Assembly (NCBI RefSeq): GCF_007990715.1
Contig: NZ_BJWY01000083.1
Span: forward strand, 1-33,934
Length of the DNA stretch: 33,934 nt
Direction of reading: 5' to 3'
Source: Nocardia seriolae NBRC 15557
GTDB lineage: Bacteria; Actinomycetota; Actinomycetes; Mycobacteriales; Mycobacteriaceae
Both the position numbers and the translations under genes were made by a program. How positions within the stretch are numbered: the stretch's first letter is position 1; every line of letters starts with the position of its first letter. Shown in pieces: positions 7,817 to 17,457 of the stretch. The notes beneath the pieces were generated by a model. It saw only the letters and a list, made by a program, of their open reading frames with translations. It was not told the DNA's origin and did no database searches.

Positions 7817-8317
7817 ATGACCAACCCCAAGGGCACCGGCCGCCAGAACCCGGCCCCGCGCCCCAAACCGTCAACCCCGCGCGTGCCCACCGCGGGCGAC
7901 ATCCTCGCCGCCGCCCAGGCCGCGGTCGAGGCCGCCCAGAACGCCGCCGGTCAGGCCCTGGACCCCGCCCAGGTCACCGCCTCCACCGCCTTCGACACCG
8001 CCGTCCGCCTTCCACCCGCCTCCATCCAACTCGCCGCCCAACTCCCGGACCTGATCGAAAACCTCACCACCGCCGTCGAACGCCTCAACTCCACCATCGA
8101 CCGCCTCGACCGCACCCTGGCCCTGGCCGAACCCGCCTTCGTCGCCTACGACAAGATCCTCACCCGCCTCGAATCCGTCACCGCCCTCGGCGAAGAGGTG
8201 TTCACCCGCCTGGACAAACTCCCCGGCATCTCCCTGCTCGGCCGCCTCACCGGCTCCCGCGAACAGCCCGAACCCGTGGAGCCGGAAGACAAATCCCGCC
8301 GCACCCGGCGCAAATAG
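7817..8317 (+). CDS. Ala/Pro-rich coiled-coil protein, phasin-like, function unknown
   Basis: The 166-residue protein has a Pro/Arg-rich N-terminus, then an Ala-rich helical stretch (AGDILAAAQAAVEAAQNAAGQA) and a central helix with regular Leu/Ile spacing (LIENLTTAVERLNSTIDRLDRTLALAEP) that should form a coiled coil. It ends in a basic tail (KSRRTRRK). It has no membrane segment or signal peptide. Phasin- or apolipoprotein-like surface proteins look similar, but no family-defining motif is seen. The ATG at 7817 is chosen because the Ala-rich domain follows directly; CACAGT 6 bases upstream could be a leaderless -10. It is divergent from the TerD-HNH gene, and the shared 87-bp gap could couple their control. 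Confidence 0.75.
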   Translation: MTNPKGTGRQNPAPRPKPSTPRVPTAGDILAAAQAAVEAAQNAAGQALDPAQVTASTAFDTAVRLPPASIQLAAQLPDLIENLTTAVERLNSTIDRLDRTLALAEPAFVAYDKILTRLESVTALGEEVFTRLDKLPGISLLGRLTGSREQPEPVEPEDKSRRTRRK

Positions 8318-8336
8318 CGACTCGTCCGAGGCGAGA

Positions 8337-8352
8337 CCGACGCGGCCGTCGG
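8337..8352. terminator. Short GC-rich hairpin between convergent genes
   Basis: CCGACG (8337-8342) and CGTCGG (8347-8352) pair around a CGGC loop in the 69-bp gap between two converging stops. There is no T-tract, so it is a weak candidate. Confidence 0.3.
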
Positions 8353-8386
8353 CGGGTTCGCGATCGGCCGCGCAAGGGGTGCGTGA

Positions 8387-10525
<2,139 letters not shown>

Positions 10526-10570
10526 ACTACGCTCTGTCCAATTTGCCCTCCGCTTCGCTCCGGGCGGGTT

Positions 10571-10705
10571 CGCGGCCCTGGAGGTCTCGTTCTTCGCTCC
10601 CTCCGCTCCTCCGCTTCGCTCCCTCCGCTCCTCCGCTTCGCTCCCTCCCTCCGCTCCTCCGCTTCGCTCCCCCGCTCCACTCAGTCCAGAACGAGACGGG
10701 CCGCG
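10571..10705. repeat. Intergenic element bounded by bulged inverted repeats
   Basis: The left arm is CGCGGCCC (10571-10578) plus GTCTCGTTCT (10584-10593). The right arm is AGAACGAGAC (10688-10697) plus GGGCCGCG (10698-10705). The arms are perfectly complementary, 18 bp in all, except for a 5-base bulge TGGAG. They enclose a pyrimidine-rich tandem repeat. The whole could fold into a long stem or be a small non-coding mobile element. It lies between pabAB and the phosphotransferase gene. Confidence 0.55.
10597..10666. repeat. 22-bp tandem repeat, three copies
   Basis: Units begin at 10597, 10619 and 10641. The first two are identical 22-mers (CTCCCTCCGCTC then CTCCGCTTCG); the third has an extra CTCC. 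All cytosine/thymine-rich blocks are on the plus strand, giving strong strand asymmetry. There are no spacers, so this is not a CRISPR array. Confidence 0.8.
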
Positions 10706-10761
10706 ATCGGGGGGCGCTTCTACTGCTGGCGTATGCCTTCAGTTGGTGTGGGTCTCTACGG

Positions 10762-10767
10762 CACAAT
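10762..10767 (+). promoter_or_regulatory. Probable leaderless promoter of the phosphotransferase gene
   Basis: CACAAT ends 7 bases before the ATG at 10775, with no ribosome site between. An in-frame ATG at 10766 overlaps the hexamer and is less likely to be the start. Confidence 0.4.
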
Positions 10768-10774
10768 GGGCGGC

Positions 10775-11830
10775 ATGTCTGTAGCGCAGCCGGTCGAGGT
10801 GGATCGTGACGTCGTCGATTTCGCGATCGTCGGGAAATGGATGGAAGAGCAGGGCTTGCCCGGCGGGGAGTTCGAGGAGGTGAAGCCGCTCGGCGGCGGC
10901 ACCCAGAACATCATGCTGCGCTTCCGCCGCGGCGGTCGCGAGTACGTGCTGCGGCGCGGGCCCAAGCATCTGCGCGCGGCAAGCAACACCGTCATCCAGC
11001 GCGAGTCGCGGATTCTGGGCGCGCTCGGCGACACCGATATCCGCGCGCCCAAGGTGATCGCCGCCTGCCCGGACGAGTCCGTGCTGGGCGCGTCCTTCTA
11101 CCTGATGGAGCCGATCACCGGCTTCAACCCGCAGAACGAACTGCCCGAACTGCACGCCTCCGACCCGGAAGTCCGGCGGCAGATGGGTCTTTCGGCGGTC
11201 GAGGCCATCGCCCGCCTCGGCTCGGTCGACCACGAGGCGCTCGGCCTGGCCGACTACGGCAAGCCGGAGGGCTTCCTGGAGCGTCAGGTGCCGCGCTGGC
11301 TCAAGGAACTCGAGTCCTACAGCGTCAATGAGGGTTACCCCGGGCCGGAGATCCCCGGCGTCGAGCGGGTCGGCGCATGGCTCGACCGCAATCGCCCCGC
11401 TCCCGCGAAACCCGGCATCCTGCACGGTGACTGCCACCTGGCCAACATGATGTTCTCCTTCGACGGCCCCGAGGTGGTGGCCATGGTGGACTGGGAGATG
11501 TCGACCATCGGCGACCCGCTGCTGGACCTGGGCTGGCAGATCGCCACCCGGCCCGAGCCCGGCACCACCGGCGCGGCCCTGGTCGGCTCGCTGGGCGCGG
11601 TCGGCGGGCTGCCCACGCCGGAGGAGATGATCGCCCACTACGGCGAGTTCTCGAACCGCGATCTGACCCATGTCACCTGGTACTCGGTGCTGGCCTGCTT
11701 CAAGCTCGGCATCGTGCTGGAGGGCACGCACGCGCGGGCCTGTGCGGGCAAGGCTCCCAAGCAGGTCGGCGACTTCCTGCACGCCATCACCCTCGAGCTG
11801 TTCGAGAAGGCGCACCGCTGGATGGAGTGA
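10775..11830 (+). CDS. Phosphotransferase family protein (APH/ACAD10-like kinase fold)
   Basis: The 351-residue protein has the aminoglycoside phosphotransferase fold. The glycine-rich segment is PLGGGTQNIML, and REYVLRRGP holds the usual R/K strand. The catalytic loop is H217-G-D-C-H221-L-A-N224 and the metal motif is D239-W-E (MVDWEMSTIGDPLLDLGW). The family branch with these motifs and the LGW ending resembles the kinase domain of ACAD10/11, which in actinobacteria is often near acyl-CoA dehydrogenases and acts on hydroxyacyl-CoA rather than antibiotics. That substrate is an inference. The reading frame stays open upstream through the repeat element, but the protein begins naturally at MSVAQPVEVD, 7 bases after a -10-like hexamer. 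It is a single-gene unit with no antibiotic-resistance context. Confidence 0.85.
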   Translation: MSVAQPVEVDRDVVDFAIVGKWMEEQGLPGGEFEEVKPLGGGTQNIMLRFRRGGREYVLRRGPKHLRAASNTVIQRESRILGALGDTDIRAPKVIAACPDESVLGASFYLMEPITGFNPQNELPELHASDPEVRRQMGLSAVEAIARLGSVDHEALGLADYGKPEGFLERQVPRWLKELESYSVNEGYPGPEIPGVERVGAWLDRNRPAPAKPGILHGDCHLANMMFSFDGPEVVAMVDWEMSTIGDPLLDLGWQIATRPEPGTTGAALVGSLGAVGGLPTPEEMIAHYGEFSNRDLTHVTWYSVLACFKLGIVLEGTHARACAGKAPKQVGDFLHAITLELFEKAHRWME

Positions 11831-11903
11831 TGGCAAACGTGTCGCCATCTTGGCGGCATGTGGCGGGATATTGGTGGACGCTAATTTAGCGACACCGTAA
11901 GTT
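11831..11903 (+). promoter_or_regulatory. Promoter with half-site array and dyad upstream of the DinB-like gene
   Basis: TGGACG (11875-11880), a 17-bp spacer and TAAGTT (11898-11903) form a promoter whose -10 ends 7 bases before the ATG at 11911, suggesting a leaderless mRNA. The perfect dyad CGCTAATTTAGCG (11879-11891) fills the spacer, and a second, CGCCATCTTGGCG, lies at 11843-11855. TGGCG-like half-sites recur at 11851, 11861 and 11872, about one helical turn apart. Repressor binding is inferred. Confidence 0.45.
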
Positions 11904-11910
11904 GTCTGCC

Positions 11911-12489
11911 ATGCCGATCGTTCCCGATGCCAAAGACTGGACCTGGGTGCTCGAACGCACCTGCGCCGAATGCGGATTCGACCCCGACGCCACCGCCTTC
12001 GAGGCCGTGCCGGGGTTGACCCGCGACAGCGCGGCCCGCCTGGCCGTCGCGCTGGAACGACCGGACGCCCGCCTGTGCCCGGATGATTCGACCTGGTCGA
12101 CGGTGGAGTACGCGGCCCACGTCCGCGACGTGTGCCGCATCTTCACCCACCGCCTCGATATCACCCGCACCGGCGGCCCCCGGCCGGGTCCGACCCTGGG
12201 CGGCTACGACCCCGCGGTCACGGTGGGGGACAACGGTATTCTCATGTTCTCCAACTGGGACCAGGACGCGACGGCCGTCGCGGAGAACTACGCCGCCGCC
12301 GAAACCGCCGCCGTCGCCGCCGAACTCGCGACCGCGGCCGAGACCGTCGCCCGCGCCTTCGAGGCCGTCCCGGTGGCCGAGCGATCCCGGGCGGCCCTGC
12401 GCGGCAACGGTTCCGCCTTCACCGTCGACTCCATGGCGCGCTACTTCATCCACGATCTCGTGCACCACGTGCACGACGTCCGGGGCTGA
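11911..12489 (+). CDS. DinB-like / mycothiol-dependent maleylpyruvate isomerase-fold protein
   Basis: The 192-residue protein has the four-helix DinB/MDMPI fold. Its W-x-x-x-EYAAH70-VRDV segment and the C-terminal FIH181-DLVHH186-VHDV cluster supply the three His that bind a divalent metal in this superfamily. A CxxC (C18, C21) near the start is typical of the actinobacterial subgroup beginning DWTWVLERxCxECG. Members are metal-dependent thiol transferases that often use mycothiol or bacillithiol; the reaction here is not known. The ATG at 11911 follows a -10-like TAAGTT by 7 bases. It is convergent with the serine hydrolase at 12509 (19-bp gap) and its promoter carries two dyads, so expression is probably regulated. 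Confidence 0.8.
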   Translation: MPIVPDAKDWTWVLERTCAECGFDPDATAFEAVPGLTRDSAARLAVALERPDARLCPDDSTWSTVEYAAHVRDVCRIFTHRLDITRTGGPRPGPTLGGYDPAVTVGDNGILMFSNWDQDATAVAENYAAAETAAVAAELATAAETVARAFEAVPVAERSRAALRGNGSAFTVDSMARYFIHDLVHHVHDVRG

Positions 12490-12508
12490 CCGGGAGCCCC
12501 GGGCGGGC

Positions 12509-13699
12509 TCACCGGCAGCGGAGCAGGGCCTCGCGGAGATTGCGGGAGCGCACATCGTCGAGCACCGCCATGCCCAGCCGGTTCATCACGTAGCCGAAGC
12601 CCAGACTCGTTGCCGGATCGGCGAATCCGAACGAACCGCCATATCCGGTGGTGCCGTAGGCGCGCTTGTCGGAGCCGAACCGGAAACCGCCGCGGGACCG
12701 GCGGAAGCCCAGGTGATAGCGACTGGGGGTGAGCAGCACCAGATCCTCGGCGGGGACGTCGTCGGCGGTGTCGGGGGCCGCCAGCCGGTCCAGCAGGGCT
12801 CGATCGATGGGCAGCGCGCCGGTGCGCGCGGCGGCCGCGCCGTACACGCGGGCCAGCGCACGGGCGGTGCCGACGCCGCCGTGGCCGGGGCTCTCCACCG
12901 CGAGGAATTCGCGCCGGGCGGCCTTGGCGGCCGCGCCCATGCGCGGGCTGTTCAGCGCCCGGTAGGACAGGCCGCGCTTGGCGTAGAGCTGAATCCCGAT
13001 GCGCACCGGCAGATCTCGCTCGTAGCGCAGCACGTCGAGCCCCTCGGTGGCCGACATGACGGCCACCCGATCCATCGAAACATCCTCGGGCAGGCCGATA
13101 TAGAAGTCCAGGCCCAGCGGCCCGGCGAACTCCTCGGCGAAGATCGCGCCCAGCGTGCGATGGCGCGGATCGACGCGGCGGATCAGCTCGCGCTGATACA
13201 GCCCGGCGGTGATGGGGTGATAGCCGTGCCGGGTTCCCGGCCGCCACAACGGTTTCTGCTCGGCCAGCACCGCCGCCGTGCCGTCCAGGTCGGCCACGTC
13301 CGCCAGCCGCAGCACCCGATCCAGCGCGGGCACGCCCGCCTGATGGTCCAGCAGCTGCCGCACCGTGACCGATTCCTTGCCGTGCGCGGCGAACTCCGGC
13401 CAGTGCAGGGCCACCGGGTCCTCGTAGTCCAGCAGTCCCTGCGACACCGCCCAGGCCAGCACGAACGCGGCCATGCCCTTGGTCGAGGAGAACACCGGCG
13501 CGATGGTGTCGCGCTCCCAGGCGACGCTCCGCTTGCGATCGCGATGCCCCGCCCACAGATCCACCACCGGCCGATCACCGTCGAATACGGCCACCGCCGC
13601 CCCGATCTCGCCGTGCCGGGTGAAATTGCGGCGGAACGCGTCGGCGACCGGACCGAAACCCGAGTCCACCTCGCCGTGGATCGTGACCTGCTCACTCAT
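12509..13699 (-). CDS. Serine hydrolase, EstB-like class C beta-lactamase family
   Basis: The 396-residue protein has the nucleophile motif S71-S-T-K74 (APVFSSTKGM), a conserved VTVRQLLDHQAGV segment, a central P-G-x-x-HGYHPITAGL (the Y-containing second motif), and a C-terminal YGTTGYGGSFGFADP that replaces the KTG/HxG motif of beta-lactamases. These are the marks of EstB-type esterases and LACTB-like hydrolases, which cleave short esters. There is no signal peptide, so it is cytoplasmic. The start at 13699 (MSEQVTIHGEV) is chosen over an upstream in-frame extension to 13855, which would overlap the permease gene. TACGAT lies at 13710-13715 on the minus strand, 10 bases before the ATG, a possible short-leader promoter. 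It is divergent from the permease. Confidence 0.85.
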   Translation of the reverse strand: MSEQVTIHGEVDSGFGPVADAFRRNFTRHGEIGAAVAVFDGDRPVVDLWAGHRDRKRSVAWERDTIAPVFSSTKGMAAFVLAWAVSQGLLDYEDPVALHWPEFAAHGKESVTVRQLLDHQAGVPALDRVLRLADVADLDGTAAVLAEQKPLWRPGTRHGYHPITAGLYQRELIRRVDPRHRTLGAIFAEEFAGPLGLDFYIGLPEDVSMDRVAVMSATEGLDVLRYERDLPVRIGIQLYAKRGLSYRALNSPRMGAAAKAARREFLAVESPGHGGVGTARALARVYGAAAARTGALPIDRALLDRLAAPDTADDVPAEDLVLLTPSRYHLGFRRSRGGFRFGSDKRAYGTTGYGGSFGFADPATSLGFGYVMNRLGMAVLDDVRSRNLREALLRCR

Positions 13700-13826
13700 G
13701 ATAGGTCCGATCGTAACCGGGCCCGCAGTCCACGCGGGATGGCGTCGACGCCGGTACATAGCTGTGAGCCGCGCGAATGCCCCTGGACACGGCCACCCTG
13801 ATGGGTGAAACACCGCTCCCGGCCGG

Positions 13827-13832
13827 TAGCGT
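13827..13832 (+). promoter_or_regulatory. Probable leaderless promoter of the APC permease
   Basis: TAGCGT ends 8 bases before the ATG at 13841 with no Shine-Dalgarno sequence between. The same hexamer is found 6 bases before the dctA start (22965-22970, minus strand). Confidence 0.45.
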
Positions 13833-13840
13833 GGCCGTAC

Positions 13841-15280
13841 ATGCCCGGAATCCAACGGATTACCGCATCATTGCTGCGGACCAAGCCCGTCGAACAGATC
13901 GAATCCGACGGCGAGCACACCGCATTGCGCCGCAGCATGGGACTGATCCCGCTGATCTCGCTGTCGGTCGGCGCGACGCTGGGCACCGGCATCTTCGTCG
14001 TCCTGGGTGAGGCCGCGCCGCTGGCCGGGCCCGCCGTCGTCGTCTCGTTCGTGATCGCCGCGGTGGCCGCACTGTTCTCGGCGCTGTCGTATGCCGAATT
14101 GGCCGGTGCCGTGCCGGTGTCCGGCTCGGCCTACTCGTATACCTATGCGACGCTGGGCGAGATCGTGGCCTGGGTGTGCGGCTGGTGCCTGCTGCTCGAA
14201 TACGGCGTCTCGGTGGCGGCGGTGGCGGTCGGATGGGGCGAGTACCTCAACGAGTTCCTCGGCTCGACCGTCGGCTGGCGGATTCCGGACGCGCTGGCGC
14301 AGCCGCCGGGCGGCGGCGGGGTGTTCAACCTGCCCGCGGCCATCGTGGTGCTGCTGGCGACGGTGGTGCTGCTGGGCGGCATCAAGGAGAGCTCGCGGGT
14401 CACCACCGCCACCACCATGATCAAGATCGCGGTGCTGATCTTCTTCGTGTGCGTCGCAGTCACCGCCTTCAGCTCCTCGAACCTGCATCCCTTCGCGCCC
14501 TACGGCGTCTCGGGCGTCGGTGCGGCGGCCTCGATGGTGTTCTTCTCCTTCATCGGCTTCGACGCCGCCTCCACCGCGGGCGAGGAGGCCAAGAACCCGC
14601 AGCGGGATCTGCCGCGCGCCATCATCATTTCGCTCGGCATCGTGACGCTGGTGTACGTCGCGGTGGCGCTGACCGCGGTCGCCGCGGTCGGCATCGACGA
14701 CGTGAGCAGTTCGGGCGCGTCCCTGGCCACTGTGCTGGAACAGGTCACCGGACGCGGCTGGCCCGCCACCATTCTCGCCGGCGGCGCGGTCATCGCCATC
14801 GCCTCGGTGGTGCTGACCGTGCTCTACGGGCAGACCCGCATCCTGGTGTCGATGTCGCGCGACGGGCTCATGCCCGGGGTCTTCTCGCGGGTCGGCAAGC
14901 AGCGGGTGCCGACGGTCAACACCCTCATCGTCGGCGGGGTGGTGGCCGTGCTCTCGGCGCTGGTGCCGCTCGGAGAGCTGGTGAACGCCACCAATATCGG
15001 CACCCTGGTCTCGTTCGGGCTGGTGAACATCGGCGTGCTGGTGCTGCGCCGCACCAAACCCGACCTGCCGCGCACCTTCCGGACCCTGGTGCCGGTGGTG
15101 CCGGTGATCGGCGTCGCCATGTGCGTGTGGCTGCTGTGGCACCTGCCGGGCGTGACCTGGCTGGCCTTCACCCTGTGGTCGGCGGTCGGGCTGGTCGTGT
15201 ACTTCGGCTACGGCCGCCGTCGCTCGGGCCTGAACCGGTTCGTGACGGCGGAAATTGCGGTGCCCGAAGTGCGTTCGTAA
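13841..15280 (+). CDS. Amino acid permease, APC superfamily (cationic amino acid transporter type)
   Basis: The 479-residue integral membrane protein starts with a cytoplasmic region (HTALRRSMGLIPLISLSVGATLGTGIFVV) that holds the first-helix signature GATLGTGIFV of APC transporters, which forms the amino-acid site. It continues with SYAELAGAVPVSGSAYSYTY, the second-helix pair conserved in the CAT branch, and FFSFIGFDAASTAGEEAKNPQRDLPRAI, the sixth-helix region. Twelve helices are likely. Similarity is greatest to bacterial CAT-type (TC 2.A.3.3) permeases; cationic substrates are a fair but unproven guess. The ATG at 13841 follows a TAGCGT hexamer. A 12-bp hairpin follows the stop and separates it from the next gene. 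It has no biosynthetic partner nearby that would name the substrate. Confidence 0.9.
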   Translation: MPGIQRITASLLRTKPVEQIESDGEHTALRRSMGLIPLISLSVGATLGTGIFVVLGEAAPLAGPAVVVSFVIAAVAALFSALSYAELAGAVPVSGSAYSYTYATLGEIVAWVCGWCLLLEYGVSVAAVAVGWGEYLNEFLGSTVGWRIPDALAQPPGGGGVFNLPAAIVVLLATVVLLGGIKESSRVTTATTMIKIAVLIFFVCVAVTAFSSSNLHPFAPYGVSGVGAAASMVFFSFIGFDAASTAGEEAKNPQRDLPRAIIISLGIVTLVYVAVALTAVAAVGIDDVSSSGASLATVLEQVTGRGWPATILAGGAVIAIASVVLTVLYGQTRILVSMSRDGLMPGVFSRVGKQRVPTVNTLIVGGVVAVLSALVPLGELVNATNIGTLVSFGLVNIGVLVLRRTKPDLPRTFRTLVPVVPVIGVAMCVWLLWHLPGVTWLAFTLWSAVGLVVYFGYGRRRSGLNRFVTAEIAVPEVRS

Positions 15281-15287
15281 TCGGGGA

Positions 15288-15325
15288 CCGATCCGCCCCA
15301 GGAGCGCGGCCGAGGGGCCGATCGG
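15288..15325 (+). terminator. Hairpin after the permease
   Basis: CCGATCCGCCCC (15288-15299) pairs with GGGGCCGATCGG (15314-15325) over 12 bp with one mismatch and a 14-base loop. There is no T-tract. It lies 8 bp after the permease stop and just ahead of the next promoter, as a T-less actinobacterial terminator would. Confidence 0.45.
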
Positions 15326-15331
15326 ACGCAG

Positions 15332-15337
15332 TAGGCT
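15332..15337 (+). promoter_or_regulatory. Probable leaderless promoter of the serine hydrolase at 15344
   Basis: TAGGCT ends 6 bases before the GTG at 15344. No ribosome site exists in the six bases between. A leaderless mRNA starting at GTG is allowed in actinobacteria. Confidence 0.45.
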
Positions 15338-15343
15338 GGGCCC

Positions 15344-16156
15344 GTGCGAGCGCTCGATCAGATTCGACAGTGGCCGGTCCGGAACGCGGCGGCGGGTGTC
15401 GTCGTGCGCGGTAAGGGCGTGGTGGACTCCGAAGGGGACACCGCGAAGGTCTATCCGCTCGCTTCGGTGACCAAACCCCTTGTGGCGTACGGGGTTCTGG
15501 TGGCCGTCGAGGAGGGCGCGATCGAGCTGGACCAGCCCGCGGGGCCGCCCGGATCCACCGTGCGGCACCTGCTCGCCCACACCTCCGGCCTGGCCTTCGA
15601 CACCACCGACGTGCTGGCCCGGCCCGGTGCCAAGCGCATCTACTCCAGCGCCGGGTTCGAGGTGCTCGCCGATTTCGTTGCGGCGCAGACCGGCATCCCG
15701 TTCGACGAGTACCTGCGCGAGGCCGTCTTCGAGCCGCTGGGCATGACCGCCTCGGCGCTGGTGGGCCCGGTCGGGCACGCGGGCCGCTCCTCGGTCGCAG
15801 ATCTGCTGCGGTTCGCCGAGGAATTGCTGGAACCGGCTGTCGTCAGTGCCGAATTGGTTTCTGAAGCAAGCACAGTGCAATTCCCGGATCGCAATGGCGT
15901 CCTGCCCGGATACGGGTCGCAGCGCCCCAATGACTGGGGACTGGGATTCGAAATCCGCGACCACAAGAAACCGCACTGGACCGGAACCGCGAACTCGCCG
16001 CGCACCTTCGGGCACTTCGGGCAGTCGGGGACATTTCTCTGGGTGGACCCGGACGTCGGCATGGCGTGTCTGGCGCTCGCGGACGAAAATTTCGGAGACT
16101 GGGCCCGGACCGCGTGGCCACCGCTCAGCAATGGCGTCATCGCGGAGTTCGCGTAG
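15344..16156 (+). CDS. Serine hydrolase, short beta-lactamase/esterase family member
   Basis: This compact 270-residue member shows all three active-site motifs of the family: S41-V-T-K44 (PLASVTKPLVAYG), Y100-S-S102 in place of YxN, and H224-F-G (GHFGQSGTFLW) in place of KTG. The RHLLAHTSGLAF segment is the usual one after the first helix. It is shorter than the typical 350-400 residues and has no signal peptide, so a cytoplasmic esterase or peptidase is likely. It is the third SxxK hydrolase in the window, but sequence similarity among the three appears limited to motifs. The GTG start follows a -10-like TAGGCT by 6 bases. The next gene is 140 bp downstream on the same strand, with its own promoter-like TAAACT at 16223-16228. 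Confidence 0.85.
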   Translation: MRALDQIRQWPVRNAAAGVVVRGKGVVDSEGDTAKVYPLASVTKPLVAYGVLVAVEEGAIELDQPAGPPGSTVRHLLAHTSGLAFDTTDVLARPGAKRIYSSAGFEVLADFVAAQTGIPFDEYLREAVFEPLGMTASALVGPVGHAGRSSVADLLRFAEELLEPAVVSAELVSEASTVQFPDRNGVLPGYGSQRPNDWGLGFEIRDHKKPHWTGTANSPRTFGHFGQSGTFLWVDPDVGMACLALADENFGDWARTAWPPLSNGVIAEFA

Positions 16157-16296
16157 TACCCACTGTGATCGACGACGAACGACACGTGCACTAAGTAACA
16201 CCCGCAACACCGAACACTCCAGTAAACTCGGGCAACGCCGAGCTCGGGCAGGGGCCGTTGGGGAAGACGTCCCTCGTCGAGCCGGAGGTGTCAGTG

Positions 16297-16830
16297 GTGC
16301 GCGCGTCTAGTCAGTTCGCGGAGGCGACGTCTGGAGTCGTCTATATCCATTCGTCGCCGGCCGCGCTGTGCCCGCATATCGAATGGGCACTCACCTCCAC
16401 CCTCAAGGCACCCGCGAAACTCCGCTGGACCGCCCAGCCCGCCGATCCCGGACACCTGCGGGCGACCACCGACTGGTACGGCCCGGTCGGCACCGGGGGC
16501 AGATTAGCCAGAGCATTGCGAGATTGGCCGGTCCTCTATTTCGAGGTCACCGAGGACCCCAGCGAGGGCGTCGACGGCGAACGCTTCTCCTTCGTCCCCG
16601 GCCTCGGCCTCTGGACCGGACTCACTGGCGCCGGCGGCGACATCATGGTCGGCGAGAACCGCCTGCGCGCCATCGTCGCCGAGGCCCGAGCACACGGCCG
16701 CAGCTCCGCCACCGAGATCGCGGCCGCCATCGACCGCGCCCTCGGCGCCCCCTGGGACGACATCCTCGAGCCCTACCGCCTCGGCGGCGACGGCGCGGAA
16801 GTCACCTGGCTCCGCCGCGACGTCGGCTGA
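16297..16830 (+). CDS. DUF3145 family protein
   Basis: The 177-residue protein matches the actinobacterial DUF3145 family, whose members begin with a (A/S)SSQFAxATxGVVYIHxSPAAxCPHxEWAL block, seen here as ASSQFAEATSGVVYIHSSP. FSFVPGLGLWTG and WDDILEPYRLGGDGAEVTWLRRDVG close the conserved region. The function of the family is unknown; it is widespread in mycobacteria, nocardiae and relatives, and often single-copy. GTG 16297 is chosen because GGAGGT ends 7 bases upstream; GTG 16294 is only 4 bases from it. It has no signal peptide or membrane helix. A lipoprotein gene follows 93 bp downstream on the same strand with its own strong ribosome site. Confidence 0.88.
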   Translation: MRASSQFAEATSGVVYIHSSPAALCPHIEWALTSTLKAPAKLRWTAQPADPGHLRATTDWYGPVGTGGRLARALRDWPVLYFEVTEDPSEGVDGERFSFVPGLGLWTGLTGAGGDIMVGENRLRAIVAEARAHGRSSATEIAAAIDRALGAPWDDILEPYRLGGDGAEVTWLRRDVG

Positions 16831-16923
16831 CACGCCACCCGCCGCGCCAAACACGCGTGGCATCCCTCGCGAACCCCGCGAACCGGGCAGAATGCCCAAG
16901 GGGACACCGACGAGGAGGCTTTC

Positions 16924-17382
16924 GTGCGGACCACAGCCGGGATCGCAGGGGCGACAGCGAAGATCGCAAGGGTAACGGCGAAGATCGCGGGCGCGGCACT
17001 GGCAGTCACGACGGCCCTCACCCTCGCCGCCTGCAACGACAACGCCGCACCCGGCGCCTCCCCAGCCTCCGGCCACCCCAAGCCCGCAGCGCCCACCTCC
17101 GGTCCGTTCCCCGCCGCCGGACACGAGGCCGTCCACTGCGGCACCGGCCCCTGGGGCCTGGCGGTAGTGGCCTCCACCGCCAAGGGAAACGACTTCTGCC
17201 CCACCGCGATCTCGGTGGTCACCGCCTACGCCGACGAGCGCGGCAAACAATCCGACGGCGACATAGCCGTCACCGTCGACACCGTCCGCTGGGTCTGCGG
17301 CGAACGTCAGGGCACCCCCAACCCCTTCCAGGAATGCTCCAGCCAGAACGAATCCGCCGACCGGGTCCGTCTCCTCTCCTGA
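16924..17382 (+). CDS. Small putative lipoprotein, function unknown
   Basis: The 152-residue protein has a basic start (MRTTAG with several Lys/Arg), a hydrophobic stretch and a clear lipobox L-A-A-C37 (TALTLAACNDN), so it should be lipid-modified and exported. A Pro/Ala-rich spacer follows. The remaining domain has five Cys (HCGTG, FCPT, VCGE, ECSS and the lipid Cys), which suggests two disulfides and an extracellular fold. The VHCGTGPWGLAVV and WVCGERQGTPNPFQEC segments are reminiscent of small secreted actinobacterial proteins, but I do not recognise a family. The GTG has GAGGAGG 5 bases upstream. It is convergent with the kinase gene. Confidence 0.8.
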   Translation: MRTTAGIAGATAKIARVTAKIAGAALAVTTALTLAACNDNAAPGASPASGHPKPAAPTSGPFPAAGHEAVHCGTGPWGLAVVASTAKGNDFCPTAISVVTAYADERGKQSDGDIAVTVDTVRWVCGERQGTPNPFQECSSQNESADRVRLLS

Positions 17383-17457
17383 TGAATCATCGAGTGGCAC
17401 CGGTGCGCCGAATCCGCTGTGCGAATCCCCTTGCTCGATAAGCCGCTCGACGATTCA
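17383..17457. terminator. Inverted repeat joining two convergent stop codons
   Basis: TGAATCATCGAG (17383-17394) begins the base after the lipoprotein stop; CTCGACGATTCA (17446-17457) overlaps the kinase stop. They are complementary with one mismatch, around a 51-base loop. Placement suggests a shared terminator or a 3'-end structure; the loop is long and no T-tract is seen. Confidence 0.35.

Noticed and set aside
6128..8317. A multi-gene phage-defence island around the TerD-HNH gene
   Set aside because: No restriction, toxin-antitoxin, ter operon or mobile-element genes lie nearby; flanking genes are ordinary chromosomal ones.
10597..10666. CRISPR array
   Set aside because: The repeats are directly adjacent with no unique spacers, low complexity and no cas genes.
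10775..11830. Aminoglycoside resistance gene
   Set aside because: The fold is shared, but sequence features and context fit the ACAD10-like chromosomal branch, not a resistance enzyme.
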